From Candidatus Colwelliibacteriota bacterium (GTDB lineage: Bacteria > Patescibacteriota > Minisyncoccia > UBA6257 > Colwellbacteraceae), in NCBI GenBank assembly GCA_027448785.1, contig DAIDMW010000006.1, forward strand, positions 1-35,908: a stretch of DNA of 35,908 nt, given 5' to 3'. Below the pieces are notes generated by a model. The model made no database searches and was not told the DNA's origin. It saw only the letters and a list, made by a program, of their open reading frames with translations. How positions within the stretch are numbered: the first letter of the stretch is position 1; each line of letters starts with the position of its first letter. This document shows positions 28,371 through 35,908 of this stretch, piece after piece. Both the position numbers and the translations under genes were made by a program.

Positions 28371-29402
28371 TCACAAAGGCAATCGGCCGTAACGCGCGGC
28401 GATTATGGCCGCCAGTGAAAGAATTATTAGCGGCGAGACGACTCCGAGCCAGGCGCTGAAAATAAAGAAATGTTTATTGCCCTTCACCGGCTCTCCGGCT
28501 AGCTCCGGCTTCATTTCCTTCAATGCTCTGTAGATCACATAGGAAAACGCTATGGAAAAAGGAACAGTTACAAGCTGCAGAGCCAGGCTGACGATATAAT
28601 TAACCGACTGGCCGAAAATCCCAGCTACGCCGCCAATTATCGCTTCGATTATTAAAACGATAAATGCCATAAGCAGCGTCCTGCCGAACGCCCCCCACCA
28701 GTAACCTGTAACATATTCTTTGCTCCGCAAAAGAGCGTTAATCCCACGCTGTTCTTGGTCGACAAATAAAAAGATCGCCAAAGAAAACCAGACGCCGAAA
28801 ATTATCGCCGGCAATACCCCCATTACCAAACCGCCGAGAGTGATTAAAAATTCCAGGAGGAGAAGCCAGTAGTACAACCCCGTCTTTTTCAGCGACCGCC
28901 AATATGCCTCCTCGCTGCTCATACCCTCCGAATTAAGAATCATCGCCATAGCCAGGACGGCTATGGTGGCCAGGAAAAAAGAGACAGTATATCCAAGTCC
29001 GGCCAGCACTCCCCAAACAAACCTTAAAACCGGCCAAGTGGAATGCGCCGCGCCGGAAAAGATCGCCGCCAAAGCTAATGCAATCACCGGAGGCAGATAA
29101 ACCTCCGTCAAAGCCAGGGCGTTTTTCTTGTATAAAGCCAGGGCGTTTGAAAAAAGCGCGACGAAGCCGGGTAAAAACTTTTTCTGAGGTGCGCTGATCG
29201 CCAGGCTTTTTACCGCTTCGCCCGCCGGAGCCGGCAAGCTTATCACCTCGTCCGCTTTTTCTTCGGATTCTTCCGCTTTCAGCGCGGTTCGAATATCGCT
29301 TTCATGATACCCTGCGGCGATGAGCAGTTTAACTATCTCCTCGTCAGACGAACCGTGCTCTCTTAGCGACTCTATTCTTTCTTTCAAGCCCCTTTCGCTC
29401 AT
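28371..29402 (-). CDS. Multi-TM membrane protein, paralog of the preceding gene without the pilin-like domain
   Basis: Shared QRGI(N/K)ALLRSKEYVTGYWWG and LR.HG.SDE.IVKLL.AAGY segments. Confidence 0.8.
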   Translation of the reverse strand: MSERGLKERIESLREHGSSDEEIVKLLIAAGYHESDIRTALKAEESEEKADEVISLPAPAGEAVKSLAISAPQKKFLPGFVALFSNALALYKKNALALTEVYLPPVIALALAAIFSGAAHSTWPVLRFVWGVLAGLGYTVSFFLATIAVLAMAMILNSEGMSSEEAYWRSLKKTGLYYWLLLLEFLITLGGLVMGVLPAIIFGVWFSLAIFLFVDQEQRGINALLRSKEYVTGYWWGAFGRTLLMAFIVLIIEAIIGGVAGIFGQSVNYIVSLALQLVTVPFSIAFSYVIYRALKEMKPELAGEPVKGNKHFFIFSAWLGVVSPLIILSLAAIIAARYGRLPL

Positions 29403-29405
29403 TTT

Positions 29406-30428
29406 CTAGGCCAGAGCGGCGACGCTCTTTACGTGTTTCACCAGAGTCGAGACATACCCCCACTCGTTATCGTACCAGGAAAGGACCTTAACCAAATCGC
29501 CGTCGATAACTTTGGTGAATCCGAGGTCGACGATGGCGCCGTACGGCTCGCCGATAATATCTGAAGAAACCAGCTGCTCATCGGTGGCCTTCAATATTCC
29601 GTGCCATCGCGGTTCCTGCGCCGCTTTGCGGAAGATGTCGTTAACCTCCTCAACCGAGGTCTTTCTTTTGGCCACGAAAGTTATGTCGGCGATCGATCCA
29701 GTAACGACCGGCACGCGGAAGGCCAGTCCGTCAAATTTGCCATCCAGCTCTTTGATTGCCCTGGTCACCGCGACTGCGGCTCCGGTGGTCGAGGGAGTGA
29801 TGTTCTGGGCAGCAGCCCGTCCGCGACGGTAGTCGTGCCCCCTCGCCGGACTATCGACCAGCGACTGGGTCGAGGTATAGCCATGCACAGTGCTGAGAAC
29901 AGCTTTTAATATTCCCGGGTTTTCGCTCATTACCTGGATAACCGGCGAAGAAGCATTAGTGGTGCAAGAGCCGTTAGAAGTAAGAACCACAGTCTGCAGC
30001 TCTCCTTCGTTTACCCCCATCAATACGGTTTTTCCTTCGGTGCCATCCGCGTCCTTGGCCGGAGCGGTGATTACCACCCGCTTGGCGCCGGCGTCGAGGT
30101 GCGACTTGGCTTTGGCGTATTCCTCAAAGAAACCCGTCGCTTCGACCGCGATGTCGATTCCCAAATCTTTCCACGGTAGCTGGGCCGGATCCTTCACCTG
30201 CAAAATCTTCACGGTCTGCCCGTCGACGACGAGGTTCCCGTCCTGAACCGAGACGCTTTTGTCGAAATTACGATAAACCGTGTCGTGTTGCAAAAGGTAC
30301 GCGAGGTTATTAATATCCCCCAGGTCGTTGATCGCCACCACTTCTATTTCCGGGTCGCTGAAAATCTGGCGGAAGAACAGCCGCCCAATCCGACCGAATC
30401 CGTTGATCGCTATTTTTTTCTTATTCAT
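29406..30428 (-). CDS. gap: Type I glyceraldehyde-3-phosphate dehydrogenase
   Basis: INGFGRIGRLFFRQ, SNGSCTTNASSPV (catalytic Cys), WYDNEWGYVSTLVKHV. Confidence 0.96.
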   Translation of the reverse strand: MNKKKIAINGFGRIGRLFFRQIFSDPEIEVVAINDLGDINNLAYLLQHDTVYRNFDKSVSVQDGNLVVDGQTVKILQVKDPAQLPWKDLGIDIAVEATGFFEEYAKAKSHLDAGAKRVVITAPAKDADGTEGKTVLMGVNEGELQTVVLTSNGSCTTNASSPVIQVMSENPGILKAVLSTVHGYTSTQSLVDSPARGHDYRRGRAAAQNITPSTTGAAVAVTRAIKELDGKFDGLAFRVPVVTGSIADITFVAKRKTSVEEVNDIFRKAAQEPRWHGILKATDEQLVSSDIIGEPYGAIVDLGFTKVIDGDLVKVLSWYDNEWGYVSTLVKHVKSVAALA

Positions 30429-30540
30429 TGTTGATTAATTATTAATTTATCGACTAATCCATCGGCAACTTTTAAAGTATAACAACATTCCGATGTTTTT
30501 TATAGAATCCACGAGTGGAATATCCGCTTTAATGGTCAAT

Positions 30541-30613
30541 TTGACAAAAACTGCCTTTCCTGGCCATACTTTTAATATTCTTGCACCCCAAATCTGAACT
30601 AGGGTGCAGTTTT
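30541..30613 (+). promoter_or_regulatory. Sigma70-like promoter (TTGACA 30541-30546, CATACT 30565-30570) and leader terminator-like hairpin tgcaccc...gggtgca-gttttt (30582-30613)
   Basis: -35/-10 with 18-nt spacing; 7-bp stem with T-run before the SD of the 30641 CDS. Confidence 0.6.
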
Positions 30614-30640
30614 TGTCTGAAGTCTCAAAAGGAGGCGTTG

Positions 30641-31897
30641 ATGATGAAGAGAATCGCTTCTCTGGCGCTGGCGGCCATTGTCGCCTTCTGCCTGATTTTC
30701 CTTGGTGGCACGTCCGTCAAGGCGCAGGGCGGGTCCACTTCTTCCACAACCTCAACCTCCTGGACCGGACCTGGAGGAGTAACCTGGACGATTGTCCAGT
30801 CGTTACCACCTATTCCACCTGCTCCACATAACCAACCTGGATTTCTCTTTGGTGGATATACGGGGCCAGTTGACGTTCCTGCAGTTCCCGGATTAGAAGT
30901 AAAGGCCTACGCCGGCATAATCGGCTTTGCCGACACACCGATCGTCGCTTTTTCAACCGATAGCGGCGCAACTTGGCAGAACATCACGGCAGAACAGATT
31001 TTGCCAAACTCTTGGCTGACACATAACCAACCTGCGGTGAGTAGCGTTAGTTTCTACTTTACCGATCCGTTCCTTCCGCAGATCTACCTATGGCCGTCAG
31101 CTAGTGGATCACTGTATCCGTTCATTGTCGGGACCTATTCTAACGGGGCCTGGACTTGGAGTTGGCAGAAAGTTCGGTGGTACATGGGCGAAAACGACTC
31201 ACCATTCGATCCAAAGTGGAGTGGAGTCGTTTACAGCGACTTGGTTGGCGGGTTCCAACACCTGTCAATCTCGGACAACAGCGGATGGAATTGGACAACG
31301 CTCCCCACCATCCCACAGCTCAGAGGCTACAATTTAGAGATCGTAAACATCTCCCGCGACCCCTCCAAGCAAGGCACAGATCTCTGGGTAACAAGCTGGA
31401 ATCCGCAAACCAAGACCAACGGCCCATCGGCCATTGTCTTTGTTCCAGACGCCACGATTCAAAATCCGTCGCTGATGACGACTACTCCGGTCAACCTTTC
31501 TCTGAAGATCGGCTCGCCTGAGCTTGTCATCACAAAAAACGGAACGAAGACCGTGGTGGCGCTGGACGCTAAGCCAATTGTCCTGGACGGCAGAACAATG
31601 CTGCCGATACGTCCGATCGTCGAGGCGCTGGGAGGAACTATCAGCTACTCCAACGGCGTCGTCTCGATCACGCAGGGAGACAACTCGGTAACTCTGCGGA
31701 TCGGCGACAACACGGCGGTAGTGAACGGTCAAAACGTTCCAATCGATCAAAATCCGAACGTCAAACCGTTCATTGTTCCCCCTGGAAGAACCATGCTTCC
31801 TCTGCGCTTCGTTGCCGAGGCGCTGGGAGCACAGGTCAACTACTTGGGAGCTGGCAATATCGCCATTACCTACCCCAATCCTAACCCTAGTCAGTAG
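30641..31897 (+). CDS. Secreted protein with C-terminal copper amine oxidase N-terminal-like (stalk) domain
   Basis: Signal peptide MMKRIASLALAAIVAFCLIFLGGTSVKAQ; LDGRTMLPIRPIVEALGGTISYS...PPGRTMLPLRFVAEALGAQVNY. SD aaaaggaggcgttg before ATG 30641. Confidence 0.85.
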   Translation: MMKRIASLALAAIVAFCLIFLGGTSVKAQGGSTSSTTSTSWTGPGGVTWTIVQSLPPIPPAPHNQPGFLFGGYTGPVDVPAVPGLEVKAYAGIIGFADTPIVAFSTDSGATWQNITAEQILPNSWLTHNQPAVSSVSFYFTDPFLPQIYLWPSASGSLYPFIVGTYSNGAWTWSWQKVRWYMGENDSPFDPKWSGVVYSDLVGGFQHLSISDNSGWNWTTLPTIPQLRGYNLEIVNISRDPSKQGTDLWVTSWNPQTKTNGPSAIVFVPDATIQNPSLMTTTPVNLSLKIGSPELVITKNGTKTVVALDAKPIVLDGRTMLPIRPIVEALGGTISYSNGVVSITQGDNSVTLRIGDNTAVVNGQNVPIDQNPNVKPFIVPPGRTMLPLRFVAEALGAQVNYLGAGNIAITYPNPNPSQ

Positions 31898-31908
31898 CAT
31901 AGAACCAC

Positions 31909-31937
31909 AAGAGGCAGTCACGCAGTGACTGCCTCTT
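31909..31937. terminator. Perfect 12-bp stem hairpin aagaggcagtca-cgcag-tgactgcctctt between convergent genes
   Basis: Direct inverted repeat just after the 31897 stop; weak T-tract. Confidence 0.7.
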
Positions 31938-31960
31938 CCCGTTCGTAGTCAATTACCAAT

Positions 31961-33154
31961 TCACTGAGCGTTGGCGGTACCTACGCCAAGCCCAAGATTA
32001 TTTGCCACCCAATTTTTTACATTGCCCAAGAACGAAGTCGGGCTGCTTTCTTGGATACTGGTTCGATAGACATCTACAGTCGCATTCGCGCTCACCGATC
32101 CAAATTGGCCGGTGCAGTTCAGGGTATAGGTAGTGTTGGCTTGCGGCTGGATCGACGCGGATCCAGAGATTGCAACCGTCTTCGTGCCGGTTCCGGTAGT
32201 CGGATTCGGAGTTATAGTGCAAGAATCCAGGTTGTAGCAGGACCAAGTCAAAGTCGAACTTTGATTGATCAAGATGCGAGTGCGGTTTGCGTTAAATACG
32301 CAATACGGCGTAGGGGTAGGTGTTCCGCCGCCAGTTCCGCCTCCGGTTCCTATACCAGTCCCGATTCCCGTGCCGATACCAGTTCCGCCTCCGGTTCCGG
32401 TACCGCCGCCTCCACTGGTAAGCTGCGTAATCGCGTTAAATAACTGGGCTCTTGTCAAAGGAGCATTCGGATTAGTGGATGAAGCCTGAAATCCTGTTAT
32501 ACCAAACTTAGCAAAAACAGCATTGGCCTGAGCGGCTGTAATGGCATTTCCAGAATTCGCAGTATTTATTCCAAGGTTTTGCGCTTCCTGCAAAGCAAGA
32601 AAGCTCCAATTAGCCCCGGTGGTTGAAGCAATAGACAATCCGTTGGCTCTGGCAGCAACCACTATTACCTGGGCTAAAGTCGTGTTTTGATCCAGCGCCA
32701 AGTTCGTGCCAGTCCCGGTAGGAGTTTGGACCTGGTACCCTTGCAATAATCCGCTTGTGCCACAAACACCCTGGACAGAAGTCGTCTGACAGAAAGTTTG
32801 CGTCCGGCTCTCGCTGGAGTCAGTGACTTGATTTATTCCATAATTAGCAGGGGGCGTAAGATTACCCGATATACCTAATGACGTCTGTTGTTGTGTGGTT
32901 AGAGTTGGTGTTCCTCTACCGGTAGCAGAGTTTATTGTTCCCGTAACAACAAGTGGTTGTTGTGAAGGAGAAGGAGGAAAGTCTGTAACCTGAAATGTTG
33001 GTTGGCCATTAGCATTATACCCCGCCCATGTTACTTGAACGATCTGGCCATTAATTTCATCCGTATAGTTGGCCAGCGCGGCATTATTGAAGAATGCCAG
33101 CGAAACAATTACCGCCAGGGGTGCCGTTAACGCTAGAAGCTTAAATTTGTTCAT
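31961..33154 (-). CDS. Secreted protein with Gly/Thr low-complexity linker and C-terminal Ig-like domain
   Basis: Signal peptide; GTGGGTGIGTGIGTGIGTGGGTGGGTPTPTP; ILINQSSTLTWSCYNLDSCTITP...TTYTLNCTGQFGSVSANATVDV. Confidence 0.8.
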   Translation of the reverse strand: MNKFKLLALTAPLAVIVSLAFFNNAALANYTDEINGQIVQVTWAGYNANGQPTFQVTDFPPSPSQQPLVVTGTINSATGRGTPTLTTQQQTSLGISGNLTPPANYGINQVTDSSESRTQTFCQTTSVQGVCGTSGLLQGYQVQTPTGTGTNLALDQNTTLAQVIVVAARANGLSIASTTGANWSFLALQEAQNLGINTANSGNAITAAQANAVFAKFGITGFQASSTNPNAPLTRAQLFNAITQLTSGGGGTGTGGGTGIGTGIGTGIGTGGGTGGGTPTPTPYCVFNANRTRILINQSSTLTWSCYNLDSCTITPNPTTGTGTKTVAISGSASIQPQANTTYTLNCTGQFGSVSANATVDVYRTSIQESSPTSFLGNVKNWVANNLGLGVGTANAQ

Positions 33155-33692
33155 AGGAGTTTAAATGTTGATTGACGTAGGTGTTAAGCCTGGCCGACCT
33201 GTCAAAAATGCCAGTGATGTACCACCGTCCGTTTATCTTTGCCAAACTTAGCATCTGCTCGACCGGAATCTGGGTGGGTTTGTATCCGACCACTCCGGCC
33301 GAATAAGTTCCGTCCGCCAGAACCTCAGCGGCGTTGCTAGTGTAAGAGTAAAGCCTTACAACCACAGGCGACGAGGTGGAGATCCAGTATTGTTCCTGCT
33401 TCGCCGCGTCGTTTAGCAGCGTCTGACCGTTTGCTGCCACCGTGATGCTCGCCGTGCTGGTGGTGTAGTTGGCTATTATCTTGTTCCAGCCATTGTTGCT
33501 GTTAACCGCAGCATAGTAGCTGTAATAGTAGCCGTGGACTAGGCTGCTTATCGCCTTTTTGTCCTGCGCGGCCGTTATCGCCGCCGGACTTTGGGAAACG
33601 CTCCGGCTGTAGATGTACCACCCGCCAACGATTATCACCAGCAGGATGATGATCCCGGCCAAAGTCTTCCACAACTCGAATCCTTTTTTCAC
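33141..33692 (-). CDS. Membrane-anchored extracytoplasmic protein, 183 aa
   Basis: Single N-terminal TM (LAGIIILLVIIVGGWYIYS); 14-nt overlap with the downstream CDS start. Confidence 0.75.
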   Translation of the reverse strand: MKKGFELWKTLAGIIILLVIIVGGWYIYSRSVSQSPAAITAAQDKKAISSLVHGYYYSYYAAVNSNNGWNKIIANYTTSTASITVAANGQTLLNDAAKQEQYWISTSSPVVVRLYSYTSNAAEVLADGTYSAGVVGYKPTQIPVEQMLSLAKINGRWYITGIFDRSARLNTYVNQHLNSYEQI

Positions 33693-33778
33693 TTTGTTTT
33701 TTAATTATAAACCGCCCGACTTTGACGTTTTTCTTATTATACATTATCCGCCAAGCGCAAAGTGTTGATAACTATTTA

Positions 33779-34141
33779 TTACTCCAGCCCATCCCCCTCT
33801 TTCAAACCTATTGCCGCAGCCGCTCCGGACGCCAGCTCCAGAGCCGCATCGATCGGAACCGGAGGATAATATGCTTTCAAGCCGAGAAGTGAAAAACCGC
33901 TTCCGGGAGGAATATCCTCCGTGATGCCAACGACTTTCCCTTTTCGCAGCCAGATGATATCGATCGGAAACTTCACTCCCTTCATCCAAAAGCCGTAACG
34001 CATCGGCACTTTGAACTCAAAGAGCATTCCCGTTCCTTCCAAAGTATTCAAGATAGAAACGCCCCGCTGCTTATCCCGTATTGTTTCAGCAACCAAAACC
34101 TCTAATTCGCGCCCGCCTATCTTTATCTTCCTTTTCTCCAT
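33779..34141 (-). CDS. DUF192 family protein
   Basis: VLVAETIRDKQRGVSILNTL...GMLFEF...YGFWMKGVKFPIDIIWLRKGKVVGITEDIPP. Confidence 0.88.
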   Translation of the reverse strand: MEKRKIKIGGRELEVLVAETIRDKQRGVSILNTLEGTGMLFEFKVPMRYGFWMKGVKFPIDIIWLRKGKVVGITEDIPPGSGFSLLGLKAYYPPVPIDAALELASGAAAAIGLKEGDGLE

Positions 34142-34234
34142 AATATCTCGTTGTTTTTTTAAACCTCCTTAAAATAACTTATCCACAATTACTAATCATT
34201 CTGGCCGATCAGGCTGGAGTGTTTAGTAAATCTA

Positions 34235-34741
34235 TTAACGCCTCTTCGATTTGTTTTGTTTCAAAGCCACCTGGTAGGCGACGATGCCGAAAGCGACCGA
34301 GACATTCAGCGACTCTTTTTTACCGAACATTGGAATTTCAACCGTGAAATCCGTGGCTCTTAAAATACTCGGGGGTACTCCTCCGACTTCGTTTCCAACA
34401 AGTAGTGCGATTTTTTTAAATTCTTTTTTACTGTAATCCAGCTTATCTAGTTGAACAGAGGTCTTGCTTTGTTCAACCGCCAAAACTTTATATCCGTCTT
34501 GTTGAAGCTCCTTGAGAAGTTTTATTGCTGCCTGCGGCGTTCCTCCTCTCTTCTCCCATGGGATATATTTTTCCGCCCCTAAGGCGACTTTTGAAAGCTT
34601 CGGTTCGGCGCGGCCGTACTTGTCGATCGGAGACGGTGTGTAGCCGCAGAGATAAATCTTCTCCACGCCGGCCGCATCGGCTGTCCGAAATATCGAGCCG
34701 ACGTTATGCAGGCTCCGAATGTTATAAAGTATGGCGACCAT
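34235..34741 (-). CDS. TrmH/SpoU family RNA 2'-O-methyltransferase
   Basis: YNIRSLHNVGSIFRTADAAGVEKIYLCG; LLVGNEVGGVPPSIL; IPMFGKKESLNVSVAFGIVAYQ. Confidence 0.94.
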   Translation of the reverse strand: MVAILYNIRSLHNVGSIFRTADAAGVEKIYLCGYTPSPIDKYGRAEPKLSKVALGAEKYIPWEKRGGTPQAAIKLLKELQQDGYKVLAVEQSKTSVQLDKLDYSKKEFKKIALLVGNEVGGVPPSILRATDFTVEIPMFGKKESLNVSVAFGIVAYQVALKQNKSKRR

Positions 34742-34790
34742 ATAAAAAAGATACCCTCGTGTTCAGCCAAGAGCAAATCCAAGAAAACTA

Positions 34791-35908
34791 TTACAATTGC
34801 GCCAAGCCAAGTTTCATATACCAATCCGATCCGCTTGAGTATCCGCCGAACGAGCACAGGCTGCAGTCGCCGTTGTTTCCTCTTCCTCCACCAAATCCCG
34901 CGCCACCTCCCGCATAAGGATCGCCGCTAGCGATCGCGTTCTGCCATGAGTTATACCAATACCCTTGCGGGCTAGAGTATCCGGCCACATCCAATACCGC
35001 CCATCCTCCTTCTATCGGCAAGCTTACGGGCGTGCTAAAGCTAAATGTTATGTCCTGTTGTTCGGCCACGGGATCCATATTCCGAACAACGCTTTCTCCG
35101 AGCGGGTTTATGAAATCCGGCGATCCAGTTGCGTCGGCGTAGATAGAAAGACGCAGGTCGGTAGGCGCCATACCGCCGTTTCCGCTTTGTCTTACTTTAA
35201 CCGTAAATTTATCGAAAGTCAGGCCATCGGCCGACGACAACTTTTGAAAGCTGGCCGAGTCGGGAGAGAAATATGGGTTCACGTGCGTATCCACGCTGCC
35301 AAATCCGCCGCTCCACTCCCCGCTCCATTGGCCCTGCTCCAAAACAACGGTCGTAGTTGCGTAAGACCAGATTGTGCTGGTCTCGGCGCTTCTGCCGAAC
35401 TCGTCCCTGGCGCGCAAAGTTATAAGGTATTCGTCTCCCGGATTAACTATCCGCGCGTAGCGGTAAGAAGAACTCTGCGGATCGCTGAAATCCGCCCGCG
35501 GTTCGGGCACCAGAGGCTGCCAGAGAGAATTATCCGATCCAGAAGCCGGAGAAAGGTTGATTTCATATCCGATGAGGCTGTCTAAGGTGTCGCTATCCCG
35601 CACTGGATCCCAGCTTACCACCAAGGCCGACGCGTCTTTTTTAAACTCCGCTCTCAAAGGAGAAACAAACTCCGGCGCCGCGTGCAAATTCTGTACCTCA
35701 ACTAGATCAAAACCTTGCAGCTCGTAATGCCTGCGGTCGGTTGCCGCCAGTTTGAATCTTCTTTCGCCGATTACGCCAGGATCCAAGTCAAAATAACCGA
35801 CAGTTAAGTAACTGCTGGTCGAAAGATTCAGCTCGGCGGTTGACGAAGCGAGGGAGTGGAGCGGCGGATTTGGCAGCGTGGATACGCACGTGAACCCATA
35901 TTTCTCTC
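34791..35908 (-). CDS. Extracellular protein, fibronectin-III-like segment, 5'-truncated by the window edge
   Basis: EFVSPLRAEFKKDASALVVSWDPVRDSDTLDSLIGYEI...YLITLRARDEFGRSA. The frame stays open upstream of the listed start (...ELNLSTSSYLTVGYFDLDPGV) to the window end. Confidence 0.7.
   Translation of the reverse strand, partial: EKYGFTCVSTLPNPPLHSLASSTAELNLSTSSYLTVGYFDLDPGVIGERRFKLAATDRRHYELQGFDLVEVQNLHAAPEFVSPLRAEFKKDASALVVSWDPVRDSDTLDSLIGYEINLSPASGSDNSLWQPLVPEPRADFSDPQSSSYRYARIVNPGDEYLITLRARDEFGRSAETSTIWSYATTTVVLEQGQWSGEWSGGFGSVDTHVNPYFSPDSASFQKLSSADGLTFDKFTVKVRQSGNGGMAPTDLRLSIYADATGSPDFINPLGESVVRNMDPVAEQQDITFSFSTPVSLPIEGGWAVLDVAGYSSPQGYWYNSWQNAIASGDPYAGGGAGFGGGRGNNGDCSLCSFGGYSSGSDWYMKLGLAQL
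35264..35320. repeat. 57-bp perfect inverted repeat, internal arm (partner 35852-35908)
   Basis: 35264-35320 equals the reverse complement of 35852-35908, base by base. Confidence 0.95.
35852..35908. repeat. 57-bp perfect inverted repeat, terminal arm (partner 35264-35320)
   Basis: Reverse complement of 35264-35320; ends exactly at the window end. Confidence 0.95.

Noticed and set aside
31909-31937. 12-bp perfect palindrome as operator site
   Set aside because: Position just after a stop between convergent genes fits a terminator/3' hairpin better than an operator.

Overview
The window looks like a 35.9 kb piece of a Candidate Phyla Radiation / Patescibacteria-type genome (inferred from gene content and protein character; not tested by phylogeny). 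It is mostly ordinary chromosome, with most genes on the minus strand in long, tightly packed runs. Recognisable genes: recG, a GGEEF diguanylate cyclase, a VirD4/TraD-like (HerA-fold) ATPase, htpX, lemA, groEL/groES, rtcB + archease, rmuC, a synthase-type GT2, hsp20, prsW-like, valS, tsaD, a Ca2+/H+ exchanger, an HNH protein, rpiB, gap, a DUF192 protein and a TrmH/SpoU methyltransferase. There are three tRNAs: Ser-GGA, Glu-UUC and Leu-UAA. The most interesting unexplained signals are: (1) a recurring family of long imperfect palindromes (A-rich arm / T-rich arm, core GCGCAAAACTAAAAGC...GCTTTTAGTTTTGCGC) sitting directly after stop codons of minus-strand genes, one with a second palindrome family nested in its loop; (2) a two-copy structured intergenic element whose stem shows a compensatory T:A to C:G change; (3) an HNH-endonuclease ORF with no stop codon before the tRNA-Leu gene, so the reading frame runs through the whole tRNA; (4) a compact run in which uncharacterised proteins, a VirD4-like ATPase and a GGEEF cyclase are co-oriented; (5) two tandem membrane-protein paralogs, one apparently fused to a type IV pilin-like C-terminal domain; (6) an unlisted 46-aa membrane peptide gene with its own promoter and terminator; (7) a 57-bp perfect inverted repeat ending exactly at the window terminus.
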